A stretch of DNA of 52,653 nucleotides from Candidatus Rokuibacteriota bacterium (GTDB taxonomy: Bacteria > Methylomirabilota > Methylomirabilia > Rokubacteriales > CSP1-6). The notes beneath the pieces are model-generated. The model was not told the DNA's origin, ran no database searches, and saw only the letters and a program-made list of their open reading frames with translations. The stretch is taken from the NCBI GenBank assembly GCA_003221695.1, contig QHSX01000072.1:1-52653 (forward strand), in the 5' to 3' direction. Below are positions 16,722 to 26,601 of this stretch, piece after piece. How positions within the stretch are numbered: position 1 is the stretch's first letter; every line of letters starts with the position of its first letter. The translations under genes and the position numbers were made by a program.

Positions 16722-18112
16722 GGGTCGTCTCCTCGCTGGCTCAGCGACTCCACGAGGGCGCGGAGGCTTTCCGCTCCCGCCAGCGCGTCGACGCTCCGGA
16801 TCACGCGCGACGCCTGCTCGCCTGCCATGGCGAGGCCGGCGTTTCCGCGGAATTTCGCCACGAGCTCCTCGCGCCCCATCGGAAGTTCGGCGCCGCCCCG
16901 CGCATGCTCCTGATGCTCCTCGAGCTGTCGTCCGTCGCGCATCCGGATCGCGACGTGGCCGACGAACTGCCGGGGATAGTCGATCGTCGGGTCCAGCTCG
17001 TAGCCCACCCGGGACGCGACCTCGAGCACCTCGGCGTCGCGTACCGCGTCGTCCTCGAACTCGGCAAGGCCGGCCCGCCCCTTGACGAGGATCACCGCGA
17101 GGAGATACGGCAGACTGAACTTCGCCGCGTACCCGTTCTGCGGCGTGCGCTTCCCCTGGAGCGGCTCCCAGAGGCGTGGCACCGGCCCGGGAGCCGTGCG
17201 GCAGCGGACCTCGGCGATCTGGTCGGGTGTGAGCCCGTGACGCTCGCGGAGGCGGAGCGCGCAGTCCATGTAGGGGTGCGCGATCGAGCCGCAGGGGTAG
17301 GGCTTGAACGTGAGCCGCCCGAGCTCCCACACGCTGCCGAGGCTTTCGAGGAGCTCCCGCAGGCGCGCCTCGTCGCAGCCACCCGCGAAGGCGCGGTAGA
17401 AGCCGTGCTCACCCTCGAAGACGGACTCCGGGCCCGTGAAGCCGGCGTGGGCGAGCAGGGTGGCGACGACGCCCGCGTGGGCCGCCCAGCCCGGGTGAAG
17501 GCGCTTGGTCCAGGCGCCGTCGGCCAGGTACTCGATGATCCCCCCGGCCTGGCTCCCGCAAATCCCGAAGGCGTGAACGAGCTGGTCCTCCGTGGAGCCG
17601 TGGAGCTTCCCCGCGACGGCCGCCGCGCAGAACGTCCCGGCGAGGGCGGTCGGGTGATAGTGACGGGCGTGGAACTTCCCAGGCACTGCGAGTCCCACGC
17701 GGCACATCACCTCCACGCCGGCGACGAGGGCCGCGAGCGTGGCGCGCCCGGACGCACCCAGCGCCTCGCCGACGGCGAGGGCGGTCGTGACCGCCACCGA
17801 GCCGGTGTGGACGATGGCGTCTTCGCGCGTGTCGTCGAAGTCGAGCCCGTGGGCGAGCGTGGCGTTCGCCAGGACGGCGTTGGCCGCGGCGACCCGCACC
17901 TTACTGCCAACCAGCGTGCTCTCATGATGGCCGCCCAGCCGCTCGGCAGTCTCGCGCGCGGCGCGGCCGAAGTCGTACCGTGTCGCGGCGAGCGCGCAGC
18001 CCAGCGTGTCGAGCACGAGACGGGTCGCCTTCGTCACGACGGGCGAGGGAACGTCCTCCAGTCGGAGACCAGTGACGAAGCGGGCGAGGCGCCTCGCGGC
18101 GGAGGGCGTCAC
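16718..18112 (-). CDS. MmgE/PrpD family protein (2-methylcitrate dehydratase / cis-aconitate decarboxylase superfamily)
   Basis: The 464-residue cytoplasmic protein shows the family hallmarks [67 protein letters not shown] and [18 protein letters not shown]. Family members dehydrate 2-methylcitrate, decarboxylate cis-aconitate or isomerise related acids. The rest of a methylcitrate cycle (PrpB, PrpC) is not in the window. It is the first gene of an operon with a three-part ABC importer, with a 4-bp overlap to the binding protein. The natural inference is import and metabolism of a small carboxylic acid; the true substrate is unknown. Confidence 0.9.
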   Translation of the reverse strand: MTPSAARRLARFVTGLRLEDVPSPVVTKATRLVLDTLGCALAATRYDFGRAARETAERLGGHHESTLVGSKVRVAAANAVLANATLAHGLDFDDTREDAIVHTGSVAVTTALAVGEALGASGRATLAALVAGVEVMCRVGLAVPGKFHARHYHPTALAGTFCAAAVAGKLHGSTEDQLVHAFGICGSQAGGIIEYLADGAWTKRLHPGWAAHAGVVATLLAHAGFTGPESVFEGEHGFYRAFAGGCDEARLRELLESLGSVWELGRLTFKPYPCGSIAHPYMDCALRLRERHGLTPDQIAEVRCRTAPGPVPRLWEPLQGKRTPQNGYAAKFSLPYLLAVILVKGRAGLAEFEDDAVRDAEVLEVASRVGYELDPTIDYPRQFVGHVAIRMRDGRQLEEHQEHARGGAELPMGREELVAKFRGNAGLAMAGEQASRVIRSVDALAGAESLRALVESLSQRGDDP

Positions 18113-18184
18113 GTCGCCCGTTCTACCGGTGCTCGCGGGGGAAAGTCAAGCGCGCCCGAGGCGCTGCGGCGCGCGGGCGGTCCT

Positions 18185-19411
18185 CTACTCGTAGCGGAGC
18201 GCTTCGATCGGGTCCAGAAGCGACGCCTTCCGCGCCGGATAAAATCCAAAGAAGATCCCGACGGCGGCGGCGAACGCGACGGCGAGCGCGATCGCCTCGG
18301 GCGGGACGAGGACCCGCCATTCGGCGAGGTACCCGATGGCCCACGACGCGGCGAGGCCGGCCGCGACGCCGAGCACCCCGCCGACCAGGGAGAGCGTGAT
18401 CGCCTCCACGAGGAACTGGGCGAGGATGTGGCGGCTCCGGGCCCCGACGGCCATGCGCAGACCGATCTCCCGCGTCCGCTCGGTGACCGACACAAGCATG
18501 ATGTTCATGATGCCGATGCCACCGACGAACAGGGACACCGAGGCGATCGCCGCGAGGAGGTACGTCATCACCCGCGACGCCTCCTCCTGCGTTCGGAGCA
18601 CGTCCGAGAGGTTGCGAACCCAGAAGGTGTCCTCCTGATCTGGCCTCAGCCGGTGGCGTTGCCGCAGGAGGTCACGGATCGCCGATTCCGCCTCCGTCAT
18701 GTCCTCGCCTGGTCGGATCTTGATCACGATCCCGTCGATCCTCCGGGGCCCCGACCGGGTCGTACCGAAGACGGTCTGGTTCCCCGTCGAGAGGGGAATC
18801 AGCACGGTATCGTCCTGGTCTTGTCCCCACGTGCTCTGGCCCTTCGGCCCGAGCACCCCGATGACGGTGAACGGGACGTTGGCGAGGCGGATGATCTCGC
18901 CGACCGGGTCGGTGTACGGGAACAGGTTCTCGACGGTGGTCTGGCCGAGCAGCGCGACCCTCGCCGCGCCGCGGACGTCTTCGGGCGCGATGGGTCGGCC
19001 GGCGGCGAGCGGCCAGTCACGCACGTCGAGGTACTCGGCGGCGACGCCGTTCACCCGCGTCGCCCAGTTCAGCGCACCGTAGACGATCTGGACCGTCCTG
19101 TCTCGGAACGCGGAGGCCGCCTCGACCGCGTCGAGCTCGCTCTGGATTGCCTCCGCATCGTCTTCGGTGATGCGCAACTGGGTTCCCGCCCCGAGCCGGA
19201 CACCGCTGGCGACCACGCTCCCGGGGCGCACCATGATCAGGTTCGAGCCGAGGCTCTGAATCTGCTCGGCGACGCGCGCCTCGGCGCCGGAGCCCACGGC
19301 CACCATCGCGATCACCGCGCCCACCCCGATGACGATCCCGAGCACCGCGAGGGTCGTGCGCAGCATGTTCACGCGCAGCGCGCGGAGCGAGATGCGCGCG
19401 CTCTGCCACAC
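18185..19411 (-). CDS. MacB/FtsX-type ABC efflux permease, copy 1
   Basis: This 408-residue permease has an N-terminal membrane helix ([20 protein letters not shown]), a large periplasmic MacB_PCD domain (about 45-240) and three C-terminal helices of the FtsX domain. It includes [33 protein letters not shown]-type sequence and ends [18 protein letters not shown]. It lacks its own ATPase domain, so it is the separate-subunit form. It is clearly paralogous to the protein at 38611-39843. The gene that should encode its ATPase, immediately upstream at 19414-19653, has lost essential regions. It either depends on the ATPase at 39840-40586 or is non-functional. The permease frame itself looks intact. 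Confidence 0.9.
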   Translation of the reverse strand: MWQSARISLRALRVNMLRTTLAVLGIVIGVGAVIAMVAVGSGAEARVAEQIQSLGSNLIMVRPGSVVASGVRLGAGTQLRITEDDAEAIQSELDAVEAASAFRDRTVQIVYGALNWATRVNGVAAEYLDVRDWPLAAGRPIAPEDVRGAARVALLGQTTVENLFPYTDPVGEIIRLANVPFTVIGVLGPKGQSTWGQDQDDTVLIPLSTGNQTVFGTTRSGPRRIDGIVIKIRPGEDMTEAESAIRDLLRQRHRLRPDQEDTFWVRNLSDVLRTQEEASRVMTYLLAAIASVSLFVGGIGIMNIMLVSVTERTREIGLRMAVGARSRHILAQFLVEAITLSLVGGVLGVAAGLAASWAIGYLAEWRVLVPPEAIALAVAFAAAVGIFFGFYPARKASLLDPIEALRYE

Positions 19412-19413
19412 CT

Positions 19414-19653
19414 TCAGGGGACGGCCTCCGCCTCGAGCCCGCCGAGGACCGCGGCGGCATCGCCCGACGACGCCACCGGCTCGTCGAGGATCACGGACGG
19501 GTCGTTGACGAGGGCTCGCGCGATCGCGACCCGCTGCTGCTGGCCGCCCGAGAGCTGGTTGGGGTGGTGGGATGCGCGGTCGCCGAGGCCGACCGCGGTG
19601 AGCCGTTCGCGAGCCTTGGGCAGGAGATTGAAGGATCGTGTGCGACCCGCCAT
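19414..19653 (-). pseudogene. Shrunken MacB-type ABC ATPase remnant (in-frame, 79 codons)
   Basis: The frame keeps the start (MAG) of the 248-residue paralogue at 39840-40586, then jumps to [17 protein letters not shown] and an intact signature [26 protein letters not shown] follows, then a C-terminal tail ([13 protein letters not shown]) that resembles the last residues of the paralogue. Walker A and the Q-loop glutamine region are gone, a segment after FNLLP is missing, and the D-loop, H-loop and following helices are deleted. At least three internal deletions have each kept the reading frame. Spacing to both neighbours is only 2 bp, as in the intact operon, so retention for translational coupling is possible. 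ATPase activity is excluded. Confidence 0.85.
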
Positions 19654-19655
19654 GG

Positions 19656-21158
19656 TCAGAGCCGGAGCCGCCCGGAGGGAGTGGCCCGCGACGTCCCGGT
19701 GCCGGCCAGCCCCACGACGACGGCCTCGCCGTCCTTGAGGTCGCCCCGGATCACCTCCGTGGCCGTGCCGTCGGTAATGCCGAGCGTGACCGCGATCGGC
19801 TGCGGTTCCCCGTCGGCGTCGAGCCGCCAGACGCGTCCGCCGACGCCCGCCTTGCCGTCGGCGCTTCCGCCGGAGGCTCCGCGCGCCGGTGGCGAACCTT
19901 TGGTCTTGGTCTCCGCGCCGGTGGACTTGGCCTCCGCGCGGGCGCCGGCCGGGCGAAAGCGCAGCGCCGCGTTCGGGACCTTCAGAACGTTCGCCTTCTC
20001 GCCGACGATCAGCTTCACGTTCGCCGTCATGCCCGGGAGCAGCCGGCCGCCGCGATTGTCCGTGGCGATGACGACGGTGTAGGTCACGACGTTCTGGAGG
20101 ACCTGCGCGGCTTTCCTGATCTGGACCACCTTGCCGGTGAACGCCTCGCGGGGAAAGGCGTCGACCTTGAACGTCGCGGGCTGGGCGAGCGAGATCTGAC
20201 CGACGTCGGCCTCGGCGACGCTCGCCTCGACCTGCATCTTCGTCAGATCCTGCGCGATCGTGAACAGGGTGGGCGCCGACAGGCTCGCCGCGACGGTCTG
20301 CCCCACATCGACGGCCCGTGAGATGACGATGCCGTCCACCGGCGCGCGGATCGTCGTGTGGTCCAGGTCGACCTTCGCCTGACGGAGCGCCGCCTGCTTC
20401 TGCTTCACCTGGGCGCGCGCGGACGTGACCGCCGCCTCGGCGACCCGCTGCTGGGCGACCGCCGACTGGATGGCGGACGCGAACGCCTCCTCGTGAGCGC
20501 GCGCCGAGTCGAGCTGGGCGACGGCCGAGTCGTGCGCGGCCTGGGCGGTGTCGAGCTCGCTCTTGGCGATGAGCTGCCGGGCGAAGAGCTCCGCCTTCCG
20601 ATCCAGATCGCGCCTGGCGTCGACGACGGCGACCTGCGCTTTCGCCGTCTGCGCCTTGGCCTCGGCGTAGGCCGCGCGGGCGTTCTGGACGTCGGCGCGG
20701 TAGCGCTCGACCTGGGCCTGCTGGTTCTGGACGGAGGCTTCCGCGGACTCGACGTCGGCTTGCGCCTGGGTCACCTTGGCCTCGAAGGTCTCGGGATCGA
20801 TCCGGGCGACCACGTCGCCCCGGCGCACCTTCGAGTTGAAATCGGCGAGGAGCTGCTTGATCTGGCCGGAGATCTGGCTGCCCACCTGGACGGTGATCAC
20901 GGCGTTGAGGGCGCCGGTGGCCGACACGGTGGAGGTGAGGGGGCCGCGCTCCACGCGGGCCAGCCGATAGGCCGACGCGCCTGCGCGGCCGTGGAGGGAC
21001 GAGTACGCCCAGACGCCGGCGCCGACCACGGACACCACGAACACAAGGGACAGCAGGCGTCGCGTCAGACGCGAGCTGGCGCGAGACGGCCGAGCCCAGA
21101 CGCGCACGGCGCTGTCGGATTCGACGAGGTCGGATCGAGGGTCCGCGTTGATGGCCAC
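19656..21158 (-). CDS. MacA-type periplasmic adaptor (HlyD/RND membrane-fusion family), copy 1
   Basis: The 500-residue protein has an N-terminal membrane anchor ([23 protein letters not shown]). The lipoyl halves are separated by a very long Ala/Gln/Asp-rich coiled coil (about 105-260). The second half is [31 protein letters not shown], followed by beta-barrel and membrane-proximal domains. It would bridge the inner-membrane MacB permease to an outer-membrane TolC protein. The start is GTG at 21158. It differs from copy 2 by lacking the LTxxQ insert near the C-terminus and having a Gly/Ala/Lys-rich linker instead. No TolC gene is beside this copy. Confidence 0.9.
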   Translation of the reverse strand: MAINADPRSDLVESDSAVRVWARPSRASSRLTRRLLSLVFVVSVVGAGVWAYSSLHGRAGASAYRLARVERGPLTSTVSATGALNAVITVQVGSQISGQIKQLLADFNSKVRRGDVVARIDPETFEAKVTQAQADVESAEASVQNQQAQVERYRADVQNARAAYAEAKAQTAKAQVAVVDARRDLDRKAELFARQLIAKSELDTAQAAHDSAVAQLDSARAHEEAFASAIQSAVAQQRVAEAAVTSARAQVKQKQAALRQAKVDLDHTTIRAPVDGIVISRAVDVGQTVAASLSAPTLFTIAQDLTKMQVEASVAEADVGQISLAQPATFKVDAFPREAFTGKVVQIRKAAQVLQNVVTYTVVIATDNRGGRLLPGMTANVKLIVGEKANVLKVPNAALRFRPAGARAEAKSTGAETKTKGSPPARGASGGSADGKAGVGGRVWRLDADGEPQPIAVTLGITDGTATEVIRGDLKDGEAVVVGLAGTGTSRATPSGRLRL

Positions 21159-21300
21159 AATGCGTCCTTACTCGACGCGGGCTGGCGTCTTCCCATCATT
21201 CGTACCGTCTCGCGGTGGGGGGCTCAATTCGGTGAATCCCCATAATCGATTGCAGACATTCCCTGACGACGGGCCCACGGACGCCGCGCGCGACGGCCGA

Positions 21301-22089
21301 TCAGCCTCTGACCTCTGTGAGCACCGCGAGCAGCGCGTCGTGGATCCGGCCGTTCGACGCGACGAGGGCGGGCGCGTCGAGGTCGAGCGCGCCGCCCGTG
21401 AGGTTGGTTACACGTCCGCCCGCTTCCTCGACGAGCAGGCTGCCCGCGGCCGCGTCCCAGGGCCCGAGTGTGAGCTCCCAGTAGCCGTCGAGGCGACCCG
21501 TCGCGAGCCAGGCGAGGTAGAGGACGGCGGAGCCCATCCGTCGGACGCCGCGGGTCCGCACCGCGAACGCGGCGTACTCGCGCAGGTTGTTGTCGGCCGT
21601 CTCACGGATGTTGTACGGAAACCCGGTCGCGAGGAGACTTTCGCCGAGCGTGGCCGCGGCGGAGACGGCGAGCGGCTGACCGTTCACCGTGGCGCCGCGA
21701 CCGCGCTCGGCGACGAACAGCTCGTCGCGATTCGGGTCGAAGACGACGCCGACCTCGACGCGCCGGTCCGCCTCGAGGCCGATCGACACGCCGAAGATCG
21801 GCAGGCCGTGGGCGTAGTTGGTCGTGCCGTCGAGCGGGTCGATGATCCAGCGCCGGCCCGAGCGCCCGAGTCGGGCGCCGCGCTCCTCGGCGAGGATCCC
21901 GTCCTCCGGGAACGCGGCGTGGAGCCGCTCGACGATCAGCTCTTCGGCGCGCGCGTCCATCTCGGTCACGAGATTGGTGGGGCTGCCCTTGTACGCGATG
22001 CGCCGCGGCCCCTGGAGCTCGCTCTGGAGGAGGTGGCCGGCCGCGCGCGCGGCGTCGATCGCCACGCGCCGTTCGAGCGAGGCTGACAT
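21301..22089 (-). CDS. Inositol monophosphatase family phosphatase (SuhB/CysQ-like)
   Basis: The 262-residue protein carries the Mg-binding signature DPLDGTTNYAHGLPIF, EERG before it (the Glu ligand, near residue 70) and the second signature GPWDAAAGSLLVEEAGG. Family members dephosphorylate inositol-1-phosphate, related sugar phosphates or 3'-phosphoadenosine phosphates. I chose ATG 22089 (MSASLERRVAIDAARAAG); an earlier ATG at 22110 is in frame but adds residues unlike family starts. It is divergent from the ketopantoate-reductase-like gene with only 27 bp between the two starts, so promoters must overlap coding sequence. Specific substrate unknown. Confidence 0.92.
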   Translation of the reverse strand: MSASLERRVAIDAARAAGHLLQSELQGPRRIAYKGSPTNLVTEMDARAEELIVERLHAAFPEDGILAEERGARLGRSGRRWIIDPLDGTTNYAHGLPIFGVSIGLEADRRVEVGVVFDPNRDELFVAERGRGATVNGQPLAVSAAATLGESLLATGFPYNIRETADNNLREYAAFAVRTRGVRRMGSAVLYLAWLATGRLDGYWELTLGPWDAAAGSLLVEEAGGRVTNLTGGALDLDAPALVASNGRIHDALLAVLTEVRG

Positions 22090-22116
22090 GTTCTTCGTGC
22101 AGTGTATCATCATGCC

Positions 22117-23037
22117 ATGCACATCGTGGTCATGGGCGCGGGCGGCGTCGGCGGTTACTTCGGCGCGAAGCTCGCGCGCGCCGGCGAGACGGTCACGCTG
22201 GTCGCACGCGGCGAGCACCTCGCGGCGATCCGGCGCGACGGGCTGCGCGTCCGATCCGCCGTCGAGGGCGAGTGGGTCGTCCGTCCCGCGGCCGTGGAGC
22301 ACGTCCGCGACCTCCCCCGCGCCGACGTCGTCCTCTTCTGCGTGAAGGCGTTCGACACGGAGCCTGCCGCTGAGCGTGTCCGCTCCGTCGTCGGTCCCGA
22401 GACCGCCGTCCTCTCGCTCCAGAACGGCGTCGACAACGAGGACAAGCTCGACGAGATCCTCGGCGCCGGCCACGCGATGGGCGGCGTCGCCCAGGTGTTC
22501 GCGCTCATCGAGCGCCCCGGCGTGATCGCCCACCACTTCCTCGGCCGGATCATCTTCGGCGAGCTCGACGGGCGGGAGTCCCCGCGGGCGGAGCGTCTGG
22601 GCGCGGCCTTCACGCGCGCCGCCATCGACGCCCAGCTCTCGACGGACATCCGCCACGCGCTCTGGCAGAAATACGTGCTGATCTGTGCGGTGGCCGGCAT
22701 GACCGCGCTCACGCGCTGCCCGATCGGGGTCGTGCGGGAGACGCCCGCGTGTTGGCAGATGTTCCGGGCCGTCGTCGAGGAGGTCGCCGCCCTGGCCGCC
22801 GCGGCGAAAGTCGGACTCGCGGCGGACATCGTCGATCAGATCATGGCGCAGGCGACCTCGATCGCGCCCGGGAACTTCTCCTCGCTCTACCAGGACCTGC
22901 GCCAGGGAAAGCGGCTCGAGCTCGACGCCCTCCACGGCTACGCCGTGCGCCTGGGCGAACGCCTCGGCGTCCCCACGCCCGCGCTCGCCGCGGTCGCCGC
23001 CGCGCTGGCACCGCACGCCGCGGGGAGGCGCGACTGA
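22117..23037 (+). CDS. Ketopantoate reductase family protein (PanE/ApbA-like)
   Basis: The 306-residue NADPH-dependent reductase begins with a Rossmann motif MHIVVMGAGGVGGYFGAKLARAG. It continues with VLFCVKAFDT and the conserved LQNGVDN, then a C-terminal domain with the catalytic Lys region (RHALWQKYVLICAVAGMTALTR). The family reduces 2-dehydropantoate to pantoate in CoA synthesis, but many bacteria have several paralogues of unknown substrate. The ATG at 22117 starts directly at the Rossmann strand; an in-frame ATG at 22102 is less likely. Its stop overlaps the start of the ABC exporter gene, making it the first gene of a long plus-strand series of overlapping genes. Confidence 0.9.
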   Translation: MHIVVMGAGGVGGYFGAKLARAGETVTLVARGEHLAAIRRDGLRVRSAVEGEWVVRPAAVEHVRDLPRADVVLFCVKAFDTEPAAERVRSVVGPETAVLSLQNGVDNEDKLDEILGAGHAMGGVAQVFALIERPGVIAHHFLGRIIFGELDGRESPRAERLGAAFTRAAIDAQLSTDIRHALWQKYVLICAVAGMTALTRCPIGVVRETPACWQMFRAVVEEVAALAAAAKVGLAADIVDQIMAQATSIAPGNFSSLYQDLRQGKRLELDALHGYAVRLGERLGVPTPALAAVAAALAPHAAGRRD

Positions 23038-24818
23038 CGTCGCCCGCGCGCGCCGTCTGGGGGTACGTCGCGCGTTACCGGTTCCGCTACGGAGCGGGCG
23101 TCGTGTGCCTCGGGGCGGCGACGCTCGCCTCGCTGGCGATCCCGTGGACGCTCAAGCGGGCGATCGACGCCCTCCAGCACGACCCGACGAACACCCCCCT
23201 CGCACGGTACGTGCTGCTCATCGTCGTCTTCGCCCTCGCCAACGGCGTGGCGCGTCTCGGCTCGCGGTTCGCGATCATCGGCGGCGGGCAGCGGATCGAG
23301 TACGACTTGCGCAACGACCTCTACGCGAGCTTCCTCGGGTTCCCGCCGCGGTTCTACGCCGCGCACTCGACGGGCGACCTGATGACCCGCGCCTCGAGCG
23401 ACGTCGCGGCGGTCAAGTCCCTCGTCGGCTTCGGTGTCGTGAGCCTCGCCGGCACGGCCTTCGCGTTCGCCGGCGCGCTCCTGGCGATGCTCGCCGTGGA
23501 CCCGTGGCTCACGCTCTGGGCGCTGGCCCCGTACCCCGCACTGATCGTCCTGTCGAAGCGCTTCAACGCCGTCGTCCACGAGCGGTCAGAGGCGGCGCAG
23601 GAACAGCTCGGTGTCCTGTCCGCCAAGGTCCAGGAGTACCTGGCCGGCATGACGGTCGTGCGCGCCTACACGCTCGAGGGGCGAGCGACGCGCGAGTTCG
23701 GCCGCGAGAACGACGAATACCTCTCCCGGAGCCTCGCGCTCGCGCGCAGCCAGTCGTCGTTCGCGCCGCTCATGGGGCTCATCGCGGGCGTCGGGACGCT
23801 GACCGTCCTCTGGGCGGGAGGCAAGGCGGTCGTCGAGGGCCGGCTGACCCTCGGCGCGCTCGCCGCGTTCAACGGCTATCTCGGGTACCTCGCGTGGCCC
23901 ACGATCGCGCTCGGCTGGACCCTGTCGATTGTCCGCCGCGGCCTGACGTCGATGGCGCGCATCCAGGAGATCACAGGCGCGGAGCGAGAAGAACAGATCG
24001 GACTTGAAGCAGCGGAACCACTTCGCTCCTCGCTCAGACCACCTACGGCTGAAGGCGACCACGCGGACCCCGCTACAACAATCCGGTTCGAGAACGTGAC
24101 GTTCGCGTATGAAGGACGGCCGCCGGCGCTCCGCGGCGCGAGCTTTGAGGTCGCGCCGGGGGAGACCGTCGCCGTCGTGGGGCCGACGGGGAGCGGGAAG
24201 TCGACGCTCGGGCTCCTCCTGGCGCGGCTCTGGGAGCCGCCGCCCGGGACGGTCTTCGTCGGCGGGCGCGATGTCACACGCCTCCCGCGCGGCGACCTCC
24301 GCGTCATGCTCGGCTACGTGCCGCAGGAGGGATTCCTCTTCTCGCGCTCGATCGCCGAGAACATCGCACTGGGGAGAGAGGACGTGGGCGCCGCCGGCGT
24401 CCGCGAGGCCGCGGTCGCGGCGGGAATCGCCGGCGAGACGGACGCGTTCCTCACGGGCTTCGACACGGTGGTCGGCGAGCGCGGCCTGACGCTCTCGGGC
24501 GGTCAGCGCCAGCGCGTGGCGTTGGCGCGGGCGCTCGTCGGCCGCCCGCCGATCCTCGTGCTCGACGACCCTTTCGCCTCGGTGGACGCGTCGAAGGAGG
24601 AGGAGATCGTCGGGAACCTGCGCGCTCTCGCCCAGGGACGTACGGTGCTCCTGATGACTCACCGGCTGCGCGCGGCCCAGCTCGCCGATCGGGTCGTCGT
24701 GCTGGACGCCGGGCGGGTCGTGGAGCAGGGGCGGCACGAGGACCTCGTCGCCGCGGGCGGGCTCTACGCGCGCCTCTGGCGGGTCCAGCAGCTCGAGGAG
24801 GAGATCGCGCGTGCCTGA
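23034..24818 (+). CDS. Heterodimeric ABC exporter subunit with degenerate catalytic site
   Basis: This protein of about 594 residues has six membrane helices (residues 1-310) and a nucleotide-binding domain (about 350-594). Walker A (VGPTGSGKSTLGLLL), signature LTLSGGQRQRVALARAL and H-loop LLMTHRLR are intact. Walker B ends LVLDDPFASVD, with Asp in place of the catalytic Glu, as in the degenerate half of BmrCD/LmrCD-type heterodimers. The partner at 24811-26601 has the complementary features. No ATG or GTG suits the expected N-terminus. A CTG at 23034 overlapping the upstream stop (CTGA) is the best candidate, with GTG at about 23102 as alternative; start confidence is low. The transported molecule is unknown. 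Confidence 0.88.
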   Translation: MTSPARAVWGYVARYRFRYGAGVVCLGAATLASLAIPWTLKRAIDALQHDPTNTPLARYVLLIVVFALANGVARLGSRFAIIGGGQRIEYDLRNDLYASFLGFPPRFYAAHSTGDLMTRASSDVAAVKSLVGFGVVSLAGTAFAFAGALLAMLAVDPWLTLWALAPYPALIVLSKRFNAVVHERSEAAQEQLGVLSAKVQEYLAGMTVVRAYTLEGRATREFGRENDEYLSRSLALARSQSSFAPLMGLIAGVGTLTVLWAGGKAVVEGRLTLGALAAFNGYLGYLAWPTIALGWTLSIVRRGLTSMARIQEITGAEREEQIGLEAAEPLRSSLRPPTAEGDHADPATTIRFENVTFAYEGRPPALRGASFEVAPGETVAVVGPTGSGKSTLGLLLARLWEPPPGTVFVGGRDVTRLPRGDLRVMLGYVPQEGFLFSRSIAENIALGREDVGAAGVREAAVAAGIAGETDAFLTGFDTVVGERGLTLSGGQRQRVALARALVGRPPILVLDDPFASVDASKEEEIVGNLRALAQGRTVLLMTHRLRAAQLADRVVVLDAGRVVEQGRHEDLVAAGGLYARLWRVQQLEEEIARA

Positions 24819-26601
24819 CGTCGGCCACGAGTTCGACGAGCGCCTCGGCACCGCCTTCGATCGGCGACTCGCCGTCCGTCTCTGGCATGCGGCGCGGCCG
24901 CACCGGGCGCTGATCGCCGGCTCGCTCGGGCTCTTCCCTCTGATCGCGGCCGTCGAGCTCGCCCAGCCCTACCTCCTGAAGGTCGCGATCGACGACCACA
25001 TCCTCAAAGGCGATTGGCTCGGTCTCACGTGGATCGCGGGCCTCTACGTCGGGGTGCTCGGCCTCCTCTACGTGCTGCGCTGGCTCGAGGCCTATCTCAT
25101 GAACCTCACCGGCCAGCGGGTGATCCACGACCTGCGCGCCGCGCTCTTCGCCCACCTCCTGCGCCTCGAGGCGGCGTTCTTCGACCGGAACCCCGTGGGG
25201 CGGCTGATGACGCGGGTGCTGGGCGACGTGGAGGCGGTGAGTGAGGCGTTCACGAGCGGGCTCTTCGCCGTCGTCGCCGACGTCATCACGCTCGTCGGCG
25301 TCGTCGGGGTGATGCTCTGGCTCGACTGGCACCTGGCGCTCGTGACCTTCTCCATCGTCCCGACGCTGTTCGTGGCGGCGGGGTACTTCCGCCTCCGGGC
25401 CCGCGACGCGTACCGGACAGTGCGGCAGCGTCTCGCCCACCTGAACGGCCTCCTGCAGGAGTCGCTCCAGGGGATGGCGGTCATCCAGCTCTTCGCGCGT
25501 GAGCGCCACGAGGCCGGGCGGTTCCGTGAGGCCAACCGCGCCTACCGCCGCGCCCTCTTCACCTCGATGATCTACGAGGCCTCGCTCTACGCGTCGGTCG
25601 AGGCGCTGGGCTCGATCGCCCTCGCGGTGCTCCTCTGGTACGGCGGCGGCCAGATCGTTGCCGGCGCCGTCACCTTCGGCGTGCTGGTCGCGTTCATCCA
25701 GTACACGAACCGGTTCTTCCTGCCCATCCGTGACCTCGGCGCCAAGTACACGGTCATGCAGTCCGCGATGGCCTCCGCGGAGCGGATCTTCGGTCTCCTC
25801 GACCGACCCCCTGCGATCGTCTCGATCGGGCGGGCCACAACCCGGCACCAGGGGCCCCGCCCGCCCGCCCTCGAGCTCCAAGGCGTGTGGTTCGCCTACG
25901 AGGGCGAGGCCTGGGTGCTGCGCGACTGCTCGCTGAGCGTTGCGCCGGGCGAGCGCGTGGCGCTGGTCGGGCCCACGGGCGAGGGCAAGTCGACGATCGC
26001 GCGGCTCCTCAACCGCTCGTACGAGGCGCAGCGCGGCCGGGTCCTGGTGGACGGCGTGGACGTGCGGGACTGGGATCTTGCCCGCCTCCGCCGGCACGTC
26101 GGGATCATCTTTCAGGACACCGTGCTCTTCACGGGTACGGTCGCGGAGAACCTCAAGCTCGGCGTCGACGGTGCGGTCGCGCCCGCCGACCTCGTCCGCG
26201 CGGTGGAGACGGCACGCGCCGCGGCCTTCGTCGCCGCGCTCCCGCGAGGGCTCGACGAGGCACTGGGCGAGCGCGGGGCCAACGTCTCGCACGGCCAGCG
26301 CCAGCTGCTGGCCATCGCGCGGGCCCTCGTGTACAATCCGGCCGTTCTCGTGCTGGACGAGGCGACGTCGAGCGTCGACGCGGAGTCCGAAGCGCTGATT
26401 CGGGAGGCGATGGCGGGACTGCTCGCGGGACGTACCAGCCTCACGATCGCCCACCGGCTCGCGACGGTCCAGCACGCCGAGCGGATTCTGGTCCTGCATC
26501 GTGGTCGGATCCACGAGGAGGGAACTCACGCGACCCTGGTGCGGCGCGGCGGGCTCTACGCTCGACTCACGGAGCTCCAGGCGGGTCCGTCGGCGGCGTG
26601 A
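24811..26601 (+). CDS. Heterodimeric ABC exporter subunit with consensus catalytic Glu
   Basis: The 596-residue partner starts at GTG 24811, overlapping the first subunit by 8 bp. Six membrane helices occupy about residues 20-320, including LGLFPLIAAVELAQPYLLKVAIDD and a long cytoplasmic loop LLQESLQGMAVIQLFARERHE. The ATPase domain has Walker A VGPTGEGKSTIARLL, a deviant signature NVSHGQRQLLAIARAL and Walker B VLVLDEATSSVD with catalytic Glu. A deviant signature here plus a degenerate Walker B in the partner is exactly the asymmetry of BmrC/BmrD and LmrC/LmrD, so only one ATP site should hydrolyse. Likely a lipid, drug or peptide exporter in the inner membrane. Confidence 0.93.
   Translation: MPDVGHEFDERLGTAFDRRLAVRLWHAARPHRALIAGSLGLFPLIAAVELAQPYLLKVAIDDHILKGDWLGLTWIAGLYVGVLGLLYVLRWLEAYLMNLTGQRVIHDLRAALFAHLLRLEAAFFDRNPVGRLMTRVLGDVEAVSEAFTSGLFAVVADVITLVGVVGVMLWLDWHLALVTFSIVPTLFVAAGYFRLRARDAYRTVRQRLAHLNGLLQESLQGMAVIQLFARERHEAGRFREANRAYRRALFTSMIYEASLYASVEALGSIALAVLLWYGGGQIVAGAVTFGVLVAFIQYTNRFFLPIRDLGAKYTVMQSAMASAERIFGLLDRPPAIVSIGRATTRHQGPRPPALELQGVWFAYEGEAWVLRDCSLSVAPGERVALVGPTGEGKSTIARLLNRSYEAQRGRVLVDGVDVRDWDLARLRRHVGIIFQDTVLFTGTVAENLKLGVDGAVAPADLVRAVETARAAAFVAALPRGLDEALGERGANVSHGQRQLLAIARALVYNPAVLVLDEATSSVDAESEALIREAMAGLLAGRTSLTIAHRLATVQHAERILVLHRGRIHEEGTHATLVRRGGLYARLTELQAGPSAA

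Noticed and set aside
16722-17330. N-terminal extension of the Fbp-type binding protein frame
   Set aside because: It overlaps the MmgE/PrpD gene, has arginine-rich composition and would bury the evident signal peptide that begins at 16721.
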